Below are positions 62,336 to 64,000 of a stretch of 64,000 nt of DNA, one piece after another. The position numbers and the translations under genes were made by a program. The notes under the pieces are model-generated. The model searched no databases and was not told where the DNA came from. It worked only from the letters and a program-made list of their open reading frames with translations. This stretch comes from Halobellus clavatus. Lineage in GTDB: Archaea > Halobacteriota > Halobacteria > Halobacteriales > Haloferacaceae. The first letter of the stretch is position 1. Every line of letters starts with the position of its first letter. The stretch is taken from positions 62,001 through 126,000 of the forward strand of contig NZ_FNPB01000009.1 of NCBI RefSeq assembly GCF_900107195.1, given 5' to 3'.

Positions 62336-64000
62336 ATGCAGGACTTCACCAACGAGACCATCATCTGGGACGACAACGTCGTAACGCACCGATTAGATGC
62401 CTTCTCCGGCATCGAAGAGACCGAGCACCGTGGAAAGCGGGTTCGCGCGTTCGCGGACCGTCCGGAGTCGCTGTTCGAACTCTTCGCCTCGGCAGTGACC
62501 GAGGCGCCGGATCGGGAGTTCGTCGTGTTCCCCGACTCGGGCGTGCGATTGACATACCGAGAGATGGCCGACCGCGTCGATCGGTTGGCCGGTGGCCTGC
62601 AATCGGCGGGAATCTCGATGGGCGACCGGATCGTCCTGCTCGTCGACAGCCGAGTCGAATTCGTGGAGTCACTGCTCGCGGCAGCGCGGATCGGAGCCGT
62701 CGTCAGCCCGCTGAACACCCGCCATTCTCCTGAGGAGATCCGCGGTATGTTCGCGGATGGGGCGCCCGACCTCGTCCTCGTCGGAGACGCCTACGTGGAC
62801 AAGCTGGACGGATCGGCCTACGAAACCCCCAACAGCGCGACGTTTGTACTGGACGCCGACAGCACCGAACAGTCGTACGACGGCCTGGTGAGTCACACAC
62901 GAAGAGATGTCGAGGAGTCGGCGACGAAGCCGGCCGATCTGTTGACCGTAATGTACACTTCTGGAACCACGGGACAGCCGAAGGCCGTCCCGATCGACAA
63001 CTTCCACGGTGTCAACGCGGCGTTGAACAACGCCTACATCCACGATCTTCAGCCCGGCGACCGGATCCTGGTCCCCTCACCGCTGTTCCACGTCACTGGG
63101 CTGGTCTGCGGCCTGCTCACTGCGATCGCGCGCACCGGCACCGGCGTGATTATGCGGGACTACGACGCCCAGCGCTTCCTCGAATACGTCGACGCCGAGC
63201 GGATCAGCTACTGTATGGGAGTCCCGACACACATCGTCTTAGCGGCGGAGAAAGCCGACGATGCGGCCCACGACACATCCTCCTTCGAGAAGTTCGCCTA
63301 CGGCGGGGCACCGATGCCGCCCGATGCGATCCCGAAGATCCGCGACGCGTTCCCCGACCTCAAGCTGTACCACTCCTACGGGAAAACCGAGAACTTCGCT
63401 GGCATCGCCGCGATGATTCCCGATCAGTACATCGACGACAATCCCGACGCCGTGGGGATGCCGACGCCGACGACCAAGTTCGCCGTCGTCGATGAGGACC
63501 GCAACCGACTCCCGCCCGGGCAGATCGGCGAACTGGCGATGTACGGCCCCTTCGTCGCCGAGCGGTATCTGAGTTCGCCAGATGGGACCGAAGAGGAGTT
63601 CGAGGACGGATGGCACTACACCGGCGACATCGGCGTCATCGACGAATCCGGCTTCATCAGGCTTCGCGGGCGCAAGGGCAATATGATGATCCGCGGGGGC
63701 GAGAACGTCTACCCCGTCGAGGTGGAGGACGCGCTACTCTCGGTCCCAGGGGTTCGTGAGGCGGGCGTCACCTCGTTCCCGGACGACGTCCTCGGCGAGC
63801 GGATCATCGCTGTGGTCGCACCCGAGGAAGGACACCGCGTCACCGAGGAGATGCTCGTCGCCGCCTGCGAGGAGCACCTCGCGGAGTACAAAGTTCCGGA
63901 CATCTTCAGGGTCGTCGACGAACTCCCCAGGAATCAGAACGGGAAGCTCAAACGCCAGCAACTGGTCCCGAAGCCGCTGCAGTTCGGCATCAAATTCGGC
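62336..64000 (+). CDS. Acyl-CoA synthetase (AMP-forming), partial at window end
   Basis: This open frame from ATG 62336 continues past the window end with no stop (555 codons so far). The ANL-superfamily motifs are in order: VMYTSGTTGQPKAV (ATP loop), SYGKTENF (A5), YTGDIG (A7), GRKGNMMIRGGENVYPVEVE (hinge) and the terminal NQNGKLKRQQ Lys. It activates a carboxylic acid to its CoA ester through an AMP intermediate; substrate unknown, with aryl, short-chain or sulfonated acids possible. Little C-terminal sequence can be missing, as the Lys motif is present. An IclR gene and a 22-bp operator precede it. Confidence 0.92.
   Translation, partial: MQDFTNETIIWDDNVVTHRLDAFSGIEETEHRGKRVRAFADRPESLFELFASAVTEAPDREFVVFPDSGVRLTYREMADRVDRLAGGLQSAGISMGDRIVLLVDSRVEFVESLLAAARIGAVVSPLNTRHSPEEIRGMFADGAPDLVLVGDAYVDKLDGSAYETPNSATFVLDADSTEQSYDGLVSHTRRDVEESATKPADLLTVMYTSGTTGQPKAVPIDNFHGVNAALNNAYIHDLQPGDRILVPSPLFHVTGLVCGLLTAIARTGTGVIMRDYDAQRFLEYVDAERISYCMGVPTHIVLAAEKADDAAHDTSSFEKFAYGGAPMPPDAIPKIRDAFPDLKLYHSYGKTENFAGIAAMIPDQYIDDNPDAVGMPTPTTKFAVVDEDRNRLPPGQIGELAMYGPFVAERYLSSPDGTEEEFEDGWHYTGDIGVIDESGFIRLRGRKGNMMIRGGENVYPVEVEDALLSVPGVREAGVTSFPDDVLGERIIAVVAPEEGHRVTEEMLVAACEEHLAEYKVPDIFRVVDELPRNQNGKLKRQQLVPKPLQFGIKFG

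Overview
The window is a piece of a haloarchaeal (class Halobacteria) chromosome or large replicon. The signs are high GC with acidic proteins, TATA-driven leaderless-style starts, HTH-10 (Bat-type) regulators, an archaea-specific SMC-like (Sph) protein, split glycine decarboxylase subunits (gcvPA/gcvPB), Tat-type lipoprotein and secretion signals, and remnants of haloarchaeal IS5 and IS1595 transposons. No rRNA, tRNA or CRISPR was seen. The genus cannot be told from the sequence alone.

1-26 kb is a patchy accessory region. It holds small membrane proteins, an SDR pseudogene, an AddAB/RecB-like helicase-nuclease pair (1955-7430), a short FAD oxidoreductase, a DmdA-like folate-dependent demethylase with a 49-aa upstream gene and a Bat-type regulator downstream (9.6-12.1 kb), a membrane-protein/HTH cluster with palindromic operators (14-18 kb), a Tat-exported PKD hydrolase, an SDR with an eroded active site, and MsrA whose tail is made of transposon DNA. 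Two 82-83 bp palindromic TA-flanked elements (MITE-like) lie here. A transposon graveyard at 25.3-26.3 kb has truncated an exodeoxyribonuclease VII gene and is followed by an AT-rich island.

26.7-36 kb: sph, then a leftward set metE-like, lpdA, gcvPB, gcvPA, gcvH, gcvT, i.e. a complete glycine cleavage system with its own E3 and an adjacent MetE-family methyltransferase.

36-64 kb is a catabolic island controlled by three IclR regulators. It contains an NTF2-like protein, four tandem double-SnoaL paralogues (the fourth decayed), a metallo-beta-lactamase hydrolase, a 3-hydroxyisobutyrate-dehydrogenase-like enzyme, an AldA-like aldehyde dehydrogenase, a complete PotABCD-like ABC importer, a LigM-like folate-dependent O-demethylase, SDR-type threonine dehydrogenase plus KBL, an extradiol dioxygenase, an HpaI-type aldolase interrupted by an in-frame TAG, VOC and Usp proteins, an interrupted integrase fused to a HisD/HpsN-like fragment, and an acyl-CoA ligase running off the window.

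A reading that ties these together (inference): an imported, possibly methoxylated or methylated substrate is demethylated onto tetrahydrofolate by the LigM-like enzyme. The C1 unit is exchanged with glycine/threonine metabolism through GcvTHP, TDH and KBL and with a MetE-family enzyme, while the carbon skeleton passes through dioxygenase/aldolase/dehydrogenase/CoA-ligase steps. A 22-bp palindromic operator occurs twice upstream of the LigM-like gene and once upstream of the acyl-CoA ligase, each time just after an iclR gene, linking the two ends of the island.
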